From a virus, in the IMG/VR virus record IMGVR_UViG_3300030406_000122, positions 1 to 26,898 of that record: a stretch of DNA of 26,898 nt. One strand, given 5' to 3'. Numbering within the stretch: the first letter of the stretch is position 1; the number at the start of each line of letters is the position of its first letter. The notes below the pieces were generated by a model. It ran no database searches and had not been told where the DNA came from. It saw nothing but the letters and a program-made list of their open reading frames with translations. Position numbers and translations under genes: made by a program. Shown here piece after piece: positions 8,033-15,393 of this stretch.

Positions 8033-9570
8033 CTGCGCCCATCCGCTCTTACATCAATTCTTGGAGCACCAAGCCGCCACTTCACATCCACCGCGTTGCT
8101 GGAAACCTTGAAGTTCAGGCTTCTGCCTCGTGCTCGGGTAAAGATCTGATTTGTGTATACGTCTGTGCTACTTTCGGTAACCACACCAGAAACCGTCTCT
8201 GTAATCGCCTTACCAGGGAAGTCACGGGACTGAATCGACAGGGTAGCCGCTGGGGTCGAGGTGTCAGAATCATTGAACGTGATGTCTGGTATCACGCGCC
8301 GCAGGAACATGAACTGTTCGCCATCGCCTATATCAAAGTCAGACGACTGCACAAAAGCGTTGATCGCAGAGCCGTCATCATTCAGCCCAAACTCATGATT
8401 GTACAGATAGCCACCCTCCACTGCCTGTGGGTAGCTACGCTGTCCTGCGCCTCGATCATTCCATGCGGTACGAGACAACTGTCCGTAATACCAGACCTTT
8501 TCGCCGTAGTTATAGACGACATATCGGTTTACTTCACCTGAAGCATTATTGGTCTGGGTAGGATAGAACCACCAGATCTCTGTCTCTGATGCCAAGGATC
8601 CAGCGTGGATCTTAAACGCCTGATTACGATTCAGGTCACTGAAGACATAGTCCCGCACCGAACAAGGCAACGCCTGAACACGACCATCATACACATAGAA
8701 GTTTTCCTGCCCCATCCAGAAGACAACGTCATTGACGCTGACTGCGGCATTGGGACTGGCAATTCTCACGTTATCAGCCAACAACGCAGTGCCGAAAGTG
8801 AACGGCGCACCCGTAAACTGAACAGAGTTCAGGCTTGTATCGGTCCAAACCAGAATCTCACGCCGTGTTCTGAGAGCGGTGATGATCTCGGAGCCTTGCG
8901 ACAGGCGGATGTCTCCCGCCGTGTTTGTCGCCGTAGGCGTCCAGTTGGCAGCGTCCTCTTGGTTAGAGAAGCGAATCAATAGCGGGTCTTGTTCGGTTGA
9001 GCCTAACGGATTAGCACCAAAAGCCAAGACATGCCTATCTACTTCAGAAACAAGAATCTTACGAGCAACGGTAGGTGTATTGCTGGCCCCTGACAAGTTC
9101 TCTAAAGGAATGGCTCGATTGTTCGTCAAACCTCCAGTGGCATCCCAGTAGTATACTCGCCCGTCCGCGACGTTGATGATCAGATCTTCACCAAAGTTGT
9201 CTGCGAACCACAGACGTAGGGTCTGACCCGCAAGATTACCTGCCGCACTGCCCCATGTAAAACGACCCCATGTGCCTGCGCCCCAACCAGAGCCAAGAAC
9301 CGTGGTATTCAAGCCGGTCTCAAGCAAATAAAACGCCGACGCCTGCCCCGCAGAAGAGTTCGTTTGATCTGCGGCGGAGGACAATGTGATGGTGTATGTG
9401 TTGGTCGCGGCGGATTGTACTTCAAATTCAGCCGCCAACGCTGAGTTCAATGCCGACGACAGACCAGACACATCCTCAAAGATCACGCGATCTCCTGTCA
9501 AGGCACCGTGCGCTGTATCGTTAACGGTTACAGTCGTGCTTCCGCTGGTTGTGGTGAATGTTATAGCCAT
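8029..9570 (-). CDS. tail hub, P22 gp10-like beta-propeller part (C-terminal half of a split gene, 513 aa)
   Basis: Residues 1-70 (ITFTTTSGSTTVTVNDTAHG...) form a beta domain that in intact relatives, as I remember them, lies inside a single ~650-700 residue protein. The rest is a beta-rich body resembling the DNA-stabilisation/hub protein gp10 of P22: a segment like REILVWTDTSLNSVQFTG, then NDVVFWMGQENFYVYDGRVQ, a VVYNYGEKVWYYGQLSRTAW strand pair, and YLYNHEFGLNDDG. It would join the connector to the tail fibres or needle and hold packaged DNA. The start is ATG at 9570, sharing its A with the stop of the N-terminal half (TGATG), with GGAG 7 bases upstream; a TTG one codon earlier is possible. 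It has no N-terminal hub motif of its own, so it must work with the upstream gene. Confidence 0.75.
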   Translation of the reverse strand: MAITFTTTSGSTTVTVNDTAHGALTGDRVIFEDVSGLSSALNSALAAEFEVQSAATNTYTITLSSAADQTNSSAGQASAFYLLETGLNTTVLGSGWGAGTWGRFTWGSAAGNLAGQTLRLWFADNFGEDLIINVADGRVYYWDATGGLTNNRAIPLENLSGASNTPTVARKILVSEVDRHVLAFGANPLGSTEQDPLLIRFSNQEDAANWTPTATNTAGDIRLSQGSEIITALRTRREILVWTDTSLNSVQFTGAPFTFGTALLADNVRIASPNAAVSVNDVVFWMGQENFYVYDGRVQALPCSVRDYVFSDLNRNQAFKIHAGSLASETEIWWFYPTQTNNASGEVNRYVVYNYGEKVWYYGQLSRTAWNDRGAGQRSYPQAVEGGYLYNHEFGLNDDGSAINAFVQSSDFDIGDGEQFMFLRRVIPDITFNDSDTSTPAATLSIQSRDFPGKAITETVSGVVTESSTDVYTNQIFTRARGRSLNFKVSSNAVDVKWRLGAPRIDVRADGRR

Positions 9571-10247
9571 CAACCTACTCCAACAGTGACGTAACCAGCG
9601 GCGCCGGTGGCTTCAAGACCTAGCGGGAAGAACCCTTCGTCAGCGGTTGGATCACCGCCGCTAGGCAGCGTCTTAACAGTGACAGTGCCAAGATCGCTTG
9701 TGATCTGTTCTGTAACTTCAGATATGATCAACCTGTGTTCCGCAGGCTCCAGATCACCCACCTGACCAGTGGCTTCCTCACCTGTCACAAGCACATGATG
9801 TGTGGTTTCAACAATGATGGATCCGACCAGACCGGCTACACCCGTAGCTTCCTCACCCGTTACGGCGACATTCTGAGTCGCTACGGCACCGGTGAAGATT
9901 ACAACGCTACCAACGCCCCCTGTTGCGGCGGAACCAGTGACAGCTTGAGGCAGAAGCACCGTGCGCCGAAACGGCGTGATGTCTCTGAATGTGCCAGATT
10001 CTTCTATGTATGCCTTGATGTGGGTGCCTACGAACAGTAGGTTCTGAGATGAGAGCGTTACAAAATCATGCAGCTCTCGAGCTGTGCCAAGAAACGTGGT
10101 GCTGTTTACTTTCTCCCAACCACCAATTCTTTCAACATATCCATAACGAAAGCGGATGAAGTTCCCATCAAACCATCCGCCCTCATTAGAATAGTTGGTG
10201 CCCTCGCGATTGATACCAGGGCGAAACTGGAGTTTGGTAAGAGGCAT
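9570..10247 (-). CDS. tail hub, N-terminal half carrying a repeat insertion (225 aa)
   Basis: Residues 1-95 begin MPLTKLQFRPGINREGTNYS and continue EGGWFDGNFIRFRYGYVERI-GGWEK, ending near RDITPFRRT. That is the N-terminus of the large gp10-like tail protein common in marine short-tailed phages, where it runs on directly into the beta domain that here starts the next gene. Instead residues about 102-225 are copies of a short repeat (VTGSAATGGVGSVV, VTGEEATGVAGLVG, VTGEEATGQVGDL, LGLEATGAAGYVTVGVG), after which the frame stops. The downstream half restarts in another frame at a TGATG junction. I read this as a hub gene split by repeat gain, with both halves still expressed; it could also be a recent disabling break. 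Confidence 0.75.
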   Translation of the reverse strand: MPLTKLQFRPGINREGTNYSNEGGWFDGNFIRFRYGYVERIGGWEKVNSTTFLGTARELHDFVTLSSQNLLFVGTHIKAYIEESGTFRDITPFRRTVLLPQAVTGSAATGGVGSVVIFTGAVATQNVAVTGEEATGVAGLVGSIIVETTHHVLVTGEEATGQVGDLEPAEHRLIISEVTEQITSDLGTVTVKTLPSGGDPTADEGFFPLGLEATGAAGYVTVGVG

Positions 10248-10250
10248 TCA

Positions 10251-10433
10251 TTACTCCGCTTCATCAATCGTCAGCGTACCGGACTTGACCTGTCGTTGAA
10301 TTTCGGCGTAGTGGCGGTTGTCCGGATCGAGGGGTACGAACACTTCAACGCTGTCAATAGTGGCGTTAATCCCCGCATTATTTCCGTCTTGTGCTAAATA
10401 TTGCGCCGCAGTGATGTTCATACTGTTATCCAT
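10251..10433 (-). CDS. small conserved tail-associated protein (60 aa)
   Basis: A 60-residue protein: MNITAAQYLAQDGNNAGINA, then a VEVFVPLDPDNRHYAEIQRQ segment and an acidic end. I recognise the VPLDPDNRHYAEI type from small genes next to tail fibres in marine phages, where they look like fibre-assembly factors; this is not proven. The ATG at 10433 has GGAG 8 bases upstream; a GTG at 10439 overlaps the preceding stop (GTGA) but lies only 2 bases from GGAG, so ATG is preferred. It follows the largest fibre of the array by a few bases, a usual place for a fibre-specific chaperone. Confidence 0.6.
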   Translation of the reverse strand: MDNSMNITAAQYLAQDGNNAGINATIDSVEVFVPLDPDNRHYAEIQRQVKSGTLTIDEAE

Positions 10434-10435
10434 CT

Positions 10436-11497
10436 TCACAACTCCGCATTAAAAGTAAACTTGCCGCTACTATTTGAATACATAGACCACGGGCCTGTGG
10501 CGGAGTTTTTTTGCATTTGCCACTGGTAAGCAATGGTTGATGTGCCGATTATTGAGGGTGCGTTGCAGTTGCTCAAGATAAAGCTGCCAACCTTTGTCCC
10601 TATTGGGGCGGCTCTCATAGCCACTGGGTGCTGCAATGTGTTCGCAGAAAAATTATTCGCTGATTGGTAGCCCTTCTGGCCCCAATCGTTCGTTGCTGTG
10701 CCGCCGCTTTCATAATAATACCTCTGACACCTAGCCAACTCATCGCCAAACGGCCGATGCTCAAACGCGGTGGCTTGGTCGCCTATCTCAAGCTGGACGC
10801 CGGTGATTTGCCAAGTTGCATTTGCGGTGGTGATAACACCATCTTGTGCATGACTCCCAGCCCAATTTGTGACGGTGTAGTTTGCCCAAGAGGTAGAATT
10901 TACGCTGTCAAAATCTGAACCTGCGGCTAAAGTCCAAGTAACTCTAAGTCCTTCGCCGTTATCGTTGTCTATTCCTCCACCACTAGTATCTCCAGCAAAA
11001 GTGACTGTTTTATATTCCCATGTATTTGCGGAAGATATCGTATAACTGGCGTTAATAATTCTAGCCGTATTGTCCGGTTTGTAAAGATTTACCCCAAACG
11101 TGCCTGTTTGAGACGATTTTACATAGAAACTAAGAGTTACACGTTTAGCACCTGACAAACCGTTTTGAAGATGCTGTAAGTTCTGCGCTTCAATTTTTTG
11201 TGCAAACCAAAACGCATCATTTGCATCAATCGCTGATTCTGCGGTTGTTGTGGTCAGCTTAAATGAGCTAGTAAACCCAGCAGGAGCATCAGAGACCTGT
11301 TCTGCCGTGTAAATATGTTGGTCACGACCAGCCGTCTGGACTGGAAATCTATCTACTGTTTTAAAGCCACCGCTGGTATTTCCTGTGCTTGACGTACCAT
11401 ACTGCGCCACCTGCATCGCACCATTGATAATCAGGTTCCTGTTCGACAACGCCGTCTGCGAACCAATCAGTGCGGCGAGTTCTGCTGCCTTACTCAT
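10436..11497 (-). CDS. tail fibre / receptor-binding protein with carbohydrate-binding-like domain (353 aa)
   Basis: The N-terminus contains SNRNLIINGAMQVAQYGTSS, the opening of a widespread phage fibre domain, followed by a jelly-roll-like region (about 90-245) with AKRVTLSFYVKSSQTGTFGV and WQITGVQLEIGDQATAFEHR. The C-terminal part begins ELARCQRYYYESGG, also typical of these fibres, and is a small beta domain that probably makes the tip. The 'QLEIGDQATAFEHR' ending of the jelly roll is shared with carbohydrate-binding modules, so it may bind host glycans. It is the largest of the fibre genes in the array. Start overlaps the previous stop (ATGA) with GGAG 7 bases upstream, encoded by the previous gene's last codons. 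Confidence 0.78.
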   Translation of the reverse strand: MSKAAELAALIGSQTALSNRNLIINGAMQVAQYGTSSTGNTSGGFKTVDRFPVQTAGRDQHIYTAEQVSDAPAGFTSSFKLTTTTAESAIDANDAFWFAQKIEAQNLQHLQNGLSGAKRVTLSFYVKSSQTGTFGVNLYKPDNTARIINASYTISSANTWEYKTVTFAGDTSGGGIDNDNGEGLRVTWTLAAGSDFDSVNSTSWANYTVTNWAGSHAQDGVITTANATWQITGVQLEIGDQATAFEHRPFGDELARCQRYYYESGGTATNDWGQKGYQSANNFSANTLQHPVAMRAAPIGTKVGSFILSNCNAPSIIGTSTIAYQWQMQKNSATGPWSMYSNSSGKFTFNAEL

Positions 11498-11916
11498 GCG
11501 AGATCTCCGTGTACTGCAATTCTAACGAAAGATACGTCACCATCAGCAGTTCCATCGCTATTATCTCCTGTTGATAATCCGTAGCGTTGCCTAAACGAAG
11601 AAGCAGTTTGAGAATTAGTACTGTTGCCAGATAGCATTGTACCCCTCGTCGTGCCGCCCGAATAAGAACCATCTGTTATTGAATAATTAGCATTGCCCAT
11701 ATTGTTTGTGAAAGAAGCACCATAATCTCCAGTACCCTCGTCCGTAGTAGCGGTCATGTTAAAGCTGTCACGAATTTCTGTATCTGAAGAATCAAATGTG
11801 GCCGCGCCGTTTAAGTTTAGCCAAGCCTTCGCACTACCCTGTGCAACAGTAGACAAGGCCACGCTGTTGTTCCCGCTGGCATCCTTCAGGGTGTTTACTC
11901 TGAGTTCACTGGCCAT
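11494..11916 (-). CDS. short tail fibre paralogue, 'GDLA' type (140 aa)
   Basis: A 140-residue member of the fibre family that starts with a MASELRVNTLKD motif (compare LRADTI, LNVDTI and LKADTL in sister genes), then AKAWLNLNG and a DSFN-x-(T/S) segment, and ends VRIAVHGDLA. The body is Gly/Ser/Thr/Asn-rich and beta-like. The start is ATG at 11916, inside a TAATG overlap with the C1q-like gene; longer frames to 11931 lack a better site. The last codons GGA-GAT-CTC-GCA double as the Shine-Dalgarno and spacer for the next gene, whose ATG overlaps the stop. Probably trimeric fibre or fibre-tip subunit; exact role unknown. Confidence 0.7.
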   Translation of the reverse strand: MASELRVNTLKDASGNNSVALSTVAQGSAKAWLNLNGAATFDSSDTEIRDSFNMTATTDEGTGDYGASFTNNMGNANYSITDGSYSGGTTRGTMLSGNSTNSQTASSFRQRYGLSTGDNSDGTADGDVSFVRIAVHGDLA

Positions 11917-12467
11917 TAGCCCAACCTCCACCCCTGCATTGCGCTACGCAAGAAACCATTGAATTCTTGCATATTATTATCAGAACCTGTGTTGTGAAAA
12001 ACCTCTGTCTTTACTATGTCTCCATCACTCAGGCTTGCGACCAAACTCAAATACATACCAGCGTTAGCTGTATTAGCAGGCGACTCACCTTCTGAAATAC
12101 GCGCAATGAAATTGGCATTAGAGCCAACACCCGTGTTTTTACTAATCGCCAAAAAGTTTTGAGTTCCCATATCTGCCATTTCAACCCAAGCACTTAACAT
12201 CCAGTAACCGCCACAACCTGTGGGGACGGTGTAGTAATAGTTGCTATTACTCCAGCCACTATGCGTGTCAAAAGTTCTTGTGTTACTACTGTCCAATAAA
12301 AAATGAGCTTTTGTCCATGTACCAGTGGAAATGGCTTGGTTGCCGTCATTAAGAGATACACTAAAACCAACAGGAGCAGCCTGCACGACTACTCCAGTGG
12401 AATTAATTGTCAAACCACCTGTGCCGTTAGTATGTTGAATATTTTCAACTTTGAGTACGCTTGCCAT
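11916..12467 (-). CDS. tail fibre tip with C1q/TNF-like jelly roll (183 aa)
   Basis: The first 30 residues (MASVLKVENIQHTNGTGGLT) are the attachment-type start shared by the array's fibres. Residues about 33-180 read like a C1q-like jelly roll: GFSVSLNDGNQAISTGTWTK, then a FDTHSGW-x-(5)-YYYTVPTGCGGYWML core, and later KTEVFHNTGSD. C1q-like heads form trimers and serve as receptor-binding tips in many phages, so this is a good candidate for a host-recognition protein. Both ends overlap neighbours as TAATG. The gene follows a GDLA-type fibre, whose end supplies GGAG ten bases before this start. Confidence 0.75.
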   Translation of the reverse strand: MASVLKVENIQHTNGTGGLTINSTGVVVQAAPVGFSVSLNDGNQAISTGTWTKAHFLLDSSNTRTFDTHSGWSNSNYYYTVPTGCGGYWMLSAWVEMADMGTQNFLAISKNTGVGSNANFIARISEGESPANTANAGMYLSLVASLSDGDIVKTEVFHNTGSDNNMQEFNGFLRSAMQGWRLG

Positions 12468-12868
12468 TATGCGAGGTCTCCGAATAAAAGGACGCTGTTT
12501 CTTTCGCTATCCCTAAAATCACCTGCGTAATACCAAGTGGCAAAAGGTGCAGCAGATGTGCTAAAGTCATTTTGTGCACTATATTTGCTTAACCAAGTAG
12601 CGTCGTTTACGTTTCCGTGTTCTCCTGCGAAACCCGATACGCCGTATAAAGAATCACTCATGGAACTTGTAATTGAAACCGTAAACAGTCCCTTGCTGTC
12701 ATCGTTTACGCTAGAAACATTCAAGCTGCCAACTTCAAGAGTTCCGACACCCGCAGGCGCAGCTTGATTGAACCTGCAACGTAACTTAGCAGCCTCTTGT
12801 TTTGTCAGAGTAACTGTACCTGTACCCGACTTATCTACAATGGTATCTACGTTAAGTTGGCTGGTCAT
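12467..12868 (-). CDS. short tail fibre paralogue, 'GDLA' type (133 aa)
   Basis: Starts MTSQLNVDTIVDKSGTGTVT and continues LTKQEAAKLRCRFNQ, closely parallel to the paralogue at 16262-16666 (LRADTIQ...AATLTKQHAAKAWVRYD). The middle has the family's SLNVSSVNDDSKGLFTV and MSDSLYGVSG pieces and the end is VLLFGDLA. The ATG at 12868 overlaps the previous stop (ATGA) and has GGAG upstream; the frame stays open 12 bases further but that start has no better site. Predicted to be a beta-rich, probably trimeric virion fibre subunit. Function is inferred from family resemblance and position in the array. Confidence 0.7.
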   Translation of the reverse strand: MTSQLNVDTIVDKSGTGTVTLTKQEAAKLRCRFNQAAPAGVGTLEVGSLNVSSVNDDSKGLFTVSITSSMSDSLYGVSGFAGEHGNVNDATWLSKYSAQNDFSTSAAPFATWYYAGDFRDSERNSVLLFGDLA

Positions 12869-13323
12869 ACGATGCTCCAATATCCGTTAACAGTGACGGT
12901 GGCACTCTGCGTAATCGGCCCTGCCGACACACCGTTCTCGTCGCTGTCAATCGTGATGTCTGCGCTGATCGTCTGACCGTTCAGGCGAATGATTGAGTTG
13001 TTACCCTTAAAAGGATATCGAGTATCTGATTCTCCCTTGGTATAGCTGTTCGCAATGGAGAATGTGTCGTATGCAACGATCTCAACTACGTCATTGAGTG
13101 ACGCCCCTGTGACCAGGACAACCGTTGTGCCCGTTGTCGCCGTGTAATCCGTCCCTGGCTTTAGAAGAACACCGTTCTGGTAAACATCCACATACCGCCC
13201 GTCTTGATAAGACAGCACCAACGAATCGGAATCGGATCCGCTGAAGCTCGTCTGCCCAGCCGTGGCTTGATACACGAAGCGGTTGCGAACACCGAACTCT
13301 GGAGATTTACCTATGTATGGCAT
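12865..13323 (-). CDS. tail fibre segment, 'MPY-G' type, copy 2 (152 aa)
   Basis: Starts MPYIGKSPEFGVRNRFVYQA, then a beta domain with VDVYQNGVLLKPGTDYTATT, a shape common in phage fibre shafts (F/Y-x-DG/NG followed by LxPGxDYT), and a C-terminal half with RLNGQTISADITIDSDENGV and GPITQSATVTVNGYW. The same order of parts appears in the gene at 16663-17118 (MPYTGNRPATHF..., VSVDGVVQDSNAYTLT, GPFTVASGVTLTVES), so the two are diverged copies. TAATG overlap with the tail assembly chaperone gene before it. Likely a fibre shaft or adaptor subunit. Confidence 0.7.
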   Translation of the reverse strand: MPYIGKSPEFGVRNRFVYQATAGQTSFSGSDSDSLVLSYQDGRYVDVYQNGVLLKPGTDYTATTGTTVVLVTGASLNDVVEIVAYDTFSIANSYTKGESDTRYPFKGNNSIIRLNGQTISADITIDSDENGVSAGPITQSATVTVNGYWSIV

Positions 13324-13595
13324 TATGGTTTCTCCGGCCAGGTCACATCATCAAGAGACGTAGCATTTTTTGTAATGTCACGCAGAGCTTGACGATAGGT
13401 TGTTTGTGCAGATGTCATGGTAAGATCAGAAGACGCCCACCAATCTGTTTCAGAAAGTCGATTATCACGTTCTTTGCGTAGCGCAGAAAGATTACGTTCA
13501 GCCGCACCATCTGCCCATGCCTGTTCTTCTGCTTGACGTTCTGCAATCTCAGCAGCAGTCATGTCAACTAGCTGGTCGTTTACATACTTTTTCAT
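13323..13595 (-). CDS. tail (fibre) assembly chaperone, copy 2 (90 aa)
   Basis: A 90-residue protein: charged helix at 12-45 (TAAEIAERQAEEQAWADGAA), then LRKERDNRLSETDWWASSDL, and an end YRQALRDITKNATSLDDVTW-PEKP. The 'LRxxRNxxLxxTDW ... YRQALRDI ... WPxKP' pattern is that of the small phage tail assembly chaperone family (Phage_tail_APC in Pfam, from memory). Such proteins help fold or trimerise fibres and are often beside them. It is a paralogue of 15394-15717, and the 3' ends of the two genes remain similar as DNA. ATGA overlap with the fibre gene upstream and TAATG with the one downstream. Confidence 0.8.
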   Translation of the reverse strand: MKKYVNDQLVDMTAAEIAERQAEEQAWADGAAERNLSALRKERDNRLSETDWWASSDLTMTSAQTTYRQALRDITKNATSLDDVTWPEKP

Positions 13596-14146
13596 TTTGT
13601 CACCCCATAAAGAGTGAATGCACCTGCCTCAATGTTTCCGCTGCTACACTTGAAATGTAAGCCTGTGATTGCCTCAAAAGAGCCGGACTTAAAGCCGCCC
13701 ATTACAACCGTACCCTGATGGTTTCCACTGGTGTTAATAAATGTTGTCTGTCCGTACAGAGAACAGGGATGTGTGGTGGAATTGGCAGGGCCAATCGTCA
13801 AAGCGCCACACATGCTTTCATTTGAAGCAGACCCAACAGAAGAGCCTATCTCCATAGTGTTCGCTGAATTACTGTTCACTAGAGAACCGCCACCTTCGTT
13901 GACCAGTCCATGTCCGTACACAGAGCCAGCTAATGCACTGCCGCTAGAATCAAGGAATCGTACAAAAACATTCACGTTGTCTGTGGCGGGGGTCAAAGTG
14001 AAATGGCACTGATAAAAATCGTATGTTGAACTCATACCAGTCAAGTCAACAGACGCAACAGCAGAGGAAACGGTGGTTGAGGAAATTTTTACAAGTCCCT
14101 TGGCATCGGCACTAATTCCACCCGCTTGAACTTTTGTCAGTGCCAT
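13592..14146 (-). CDS. tail fibre protein, beta-rich (184 aa)
   Basis: Starts MALTKVQAGGISADAKGLVK, then a jelly-roll-like body: SVDLTGMSSTYDFYQCHFTL, NVNVFVRFLDSSGSAL and a Gly-rich closing section GFKSGSFEAITGLHFKCSSG-NIEAG. This is a frequent fibre-tip arrangement in marine phages, in which the N-terminal 20 residues attach and the rest forms a trimeric head. It is directly followed (ATGA overlap) by an assembly chaperone gene, which supports a fibre role. Receptor unknown. Ten bases separate it from the upstream gene. Confidence 0.7.
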   Translation of the reverse strand: MALTKVQAGGISADAKGLVKISSTTVSSAVASVDLTGMSSTYDFYQCHFTLTPATDNVNVFVRFLDSSGSALAGSVYGHGLVNEGGGSLVNSNSANTMEIGSSVGSASNESMCGALTIGPANSTTHPCSLYGQTTFINTSGNHQGTVVMGGFKSGSFEAITGLHFKCSSGNIEAGAFTLYGVTK

Positions 14147-14156
14147 CTCTTACTCC

Positions 14157-14528
14157 TTATGCGTAAGGGCTATCACCCAGCACAGACGTATCCCAAGCTG
14201 CCTTGAGTTTGGCAATCGTATCTGCGTTAGTGATCGCAGATGCCGCCGGTGCGTCACGCAGGGCAGTTTTAGCGTTAACAGCCGCAGTCTTGGCAGACGC
14301 ATCATCAGCCTCTAGCGCCTTCATGTAGGCCACATCTTGTGCCTCTAAGAGAGGCTTGCGAACTTCACGGATCTTATCTTTAAAGATCTCCTTGGCCTTT
14401 GTCAGATCCTCGCTGATGACGCTGCCACTCAGAGACCATGCACCGCGAAAGTGACGGTCAGAAGGAACGGTAACCGTGGAAGCGTCAACCTGATTCCCGT
14501 CCTTGTCTACGATATATGTTGTCGGCAT
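14157..14528 (-). CDS. tail fibre assembly-type protein (123 aa)
   Basis: N-terminal 20 residues are beta-like (MPTTYIVDKDGNQVDASTVT), then SDRHFRGAWSLSGSVISEDL and a long charged helix (TKAKEIFKDKIREVRKPLLE), with ALRDAPAASAITNADTIAKL near the end. The layout of a short beta tip followed by helices resembles phage fibre assembly proteins (DUF4376-like type), and I recognise the HFRGAW...RxVRxPLLxxxDxxYMxAxE pattern from marine phage tail regions. It is distinct from the two APC-type chaperones in the array. Eleven bases from the upstream gene, ten from the fibre gene downstream, which may be its client. Confidence 0.65.
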   Translation of the reverse strand: MPTTYIVDKDGNQVDASTVTVPSDRHFRGAWSLSGSVISEDLTKAKEIFKDKIREVRKPLLEAQDVAYMKALEADDASAKTAAVNAKTALRDAPAASAITNADTIAKLKAAWDTSVLGDSPYA

Positions 14529-14539
14529 TTTCTGCTCCT

Positions 14540-15001
14540 CTAAGCTGCCAGTTCATCAGAGATACGCCAAGCGTTTCTCCACTCGCGTGTCTTCGGAAGC
14601 TGTTCCTTCCGGCAGATCACCATCTTCGGGCGGTTGCCCTCGTCCCACGACTGCCATACAGACTGTGGCACGTCCTTCTGGATAAGGTACTCGATAGCCT
14701 CTTCTTCGGTCATTGGCCCCATCGGTTCCGTATCATGCAGCAAGTAGCCGCGTGTGTGTTTCTTGAAGTCGGGCTGTGCCTCGTCCTTCGCTAGTTCCCA
14801 GTATACCCAAACCGGCGGCAATATCCCACCCTGCAACGCACAAGCCATCCAGTTGGGATCCGGTATCATTACCTTGACACACTCATCTACGTTGTCCTCA
14901 TAGACAACCCGATACTCAGACTGCACACCATCAAGGTTCTCTTTGGCCCAGCAGAGTCGGTCCCATAGATGTGTGCCTTTGAACTCTGGGGTCACTGTCA
15001 T
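14540..15001 (-). CDS. conserved phage protein of unknown function in fibre array (153 aa)
   Basis: A soluble, mixed alpha/beta protein of 153 residues, unlike the Gly/Ser-rich fibres around it: Trp- and acid-rich, with FKGTHLWDRLCWAKENLDGV, MIPDPNWMACALQGGILPPV, VYWELAKDEAQPDFKKHTRG and RPKMVICRKEQLPKTREWRN. I recognise the family as recurrent among fibre genes of marine phages but know no function. It has no signal, membrane segment or obvious catalytic motif. The start ATG overlaps the stop of a GELA-ending short fibre (ATGA) and uses GGAG coded by that fibre's last codons. It may assist fibre assembly or cap a fibre. Confidence 0.6.
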   Translation of the reverse strand: MTVTPEFKGTHLWDRLCWAKENLDGVQSEYRVVYEDNVDECVKVMIPDPNWMACALQGGILPPVWVYWELAKDEAQPDFKKHTRGYLLHDTEPMGPMTEEEAIEYLIQKDVPQSVWQSWDEGNRPKMVICRKEQLPKTREWRNAWRISDELAA

Positions 15002-15384
15002 GCGAGTTCTCCTACTATTTGTGCTGTCATGTAAACATTGTCATAAGATGATCTTTGCCCTTGAGTACCAGAGACGGAGAAAGTACGAACAGTAAGCACC
15101 GAAGTAGTCGGTAAATTGGTCTGCACTGCCATGTGATAAAATCTAATCATGCCGACCGCCGAATAATACGCATTGCTCATGGTATTATTAATATTTACCT
15201 GAAAAACGCCCTGATCTACATCTGTCAGAGACGACGTATTAAAGCTGTCCTCTAAAGTTGCTGGGTCATTTGAAGAGTCCCATGTTGCCCAAACCTTTGT
15301 ACTACCATTCACAACATAATTCGTATCCACCGAACCCGCAGTCGAGTGCGTCAGGGTATCTGCTTTGAGTGTTCCGAATGCCAT
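14998..15384 (-). CDS. short tail fibre paralogue, 'GELA' type (128 aa)
   Basis: Starts MAFGTLKADTLTHSTAGSVD, then STKVWATWDSSNDPATLEDS, FNTSSLTDVDQGVFQVNINN and MSNAYYSAVGMIRF, ending MTAQIVGELA. Each part matches the same position in the paralogues at 16262, 12467 and 11494 (LxxDT(I/L), KxW, D-S-x-N-x-S-S, M-x-x-x-x-Y, GDLA). It is shorter than a typical stand-alone fibre, so it probably works as one layer or subunit of a compound fibre. The last codons GGA-GAA-CTC-GCA form the ribosome-binding site of the next gene. Nine bases lie between it and the chaperone gene upstream. Confidence 0.7.
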   Translation of the reverse strand: MAFGTLKADTLTHSTAGSVDTNYVVNGSTKVWATWDSSNDPATLEDSFNTSSLTDVDQGVFQVNINNTMSNAYYSAVGMIRFYHMAVQTNLPTTSVLTVRTFSVSGTQGQRSSYDNVYMTAQIVGELA

Positions 15385-15393
15385 GTCTTATCC

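Noticed and set aside
9560-9600. Programmed frameshift joining the two hub halves
   Set aside because: No slippery heptamer was seen near the stop, and a GGAG at a suitable distance from the overlapping ATG explains expression by restart. Not fully excluded.
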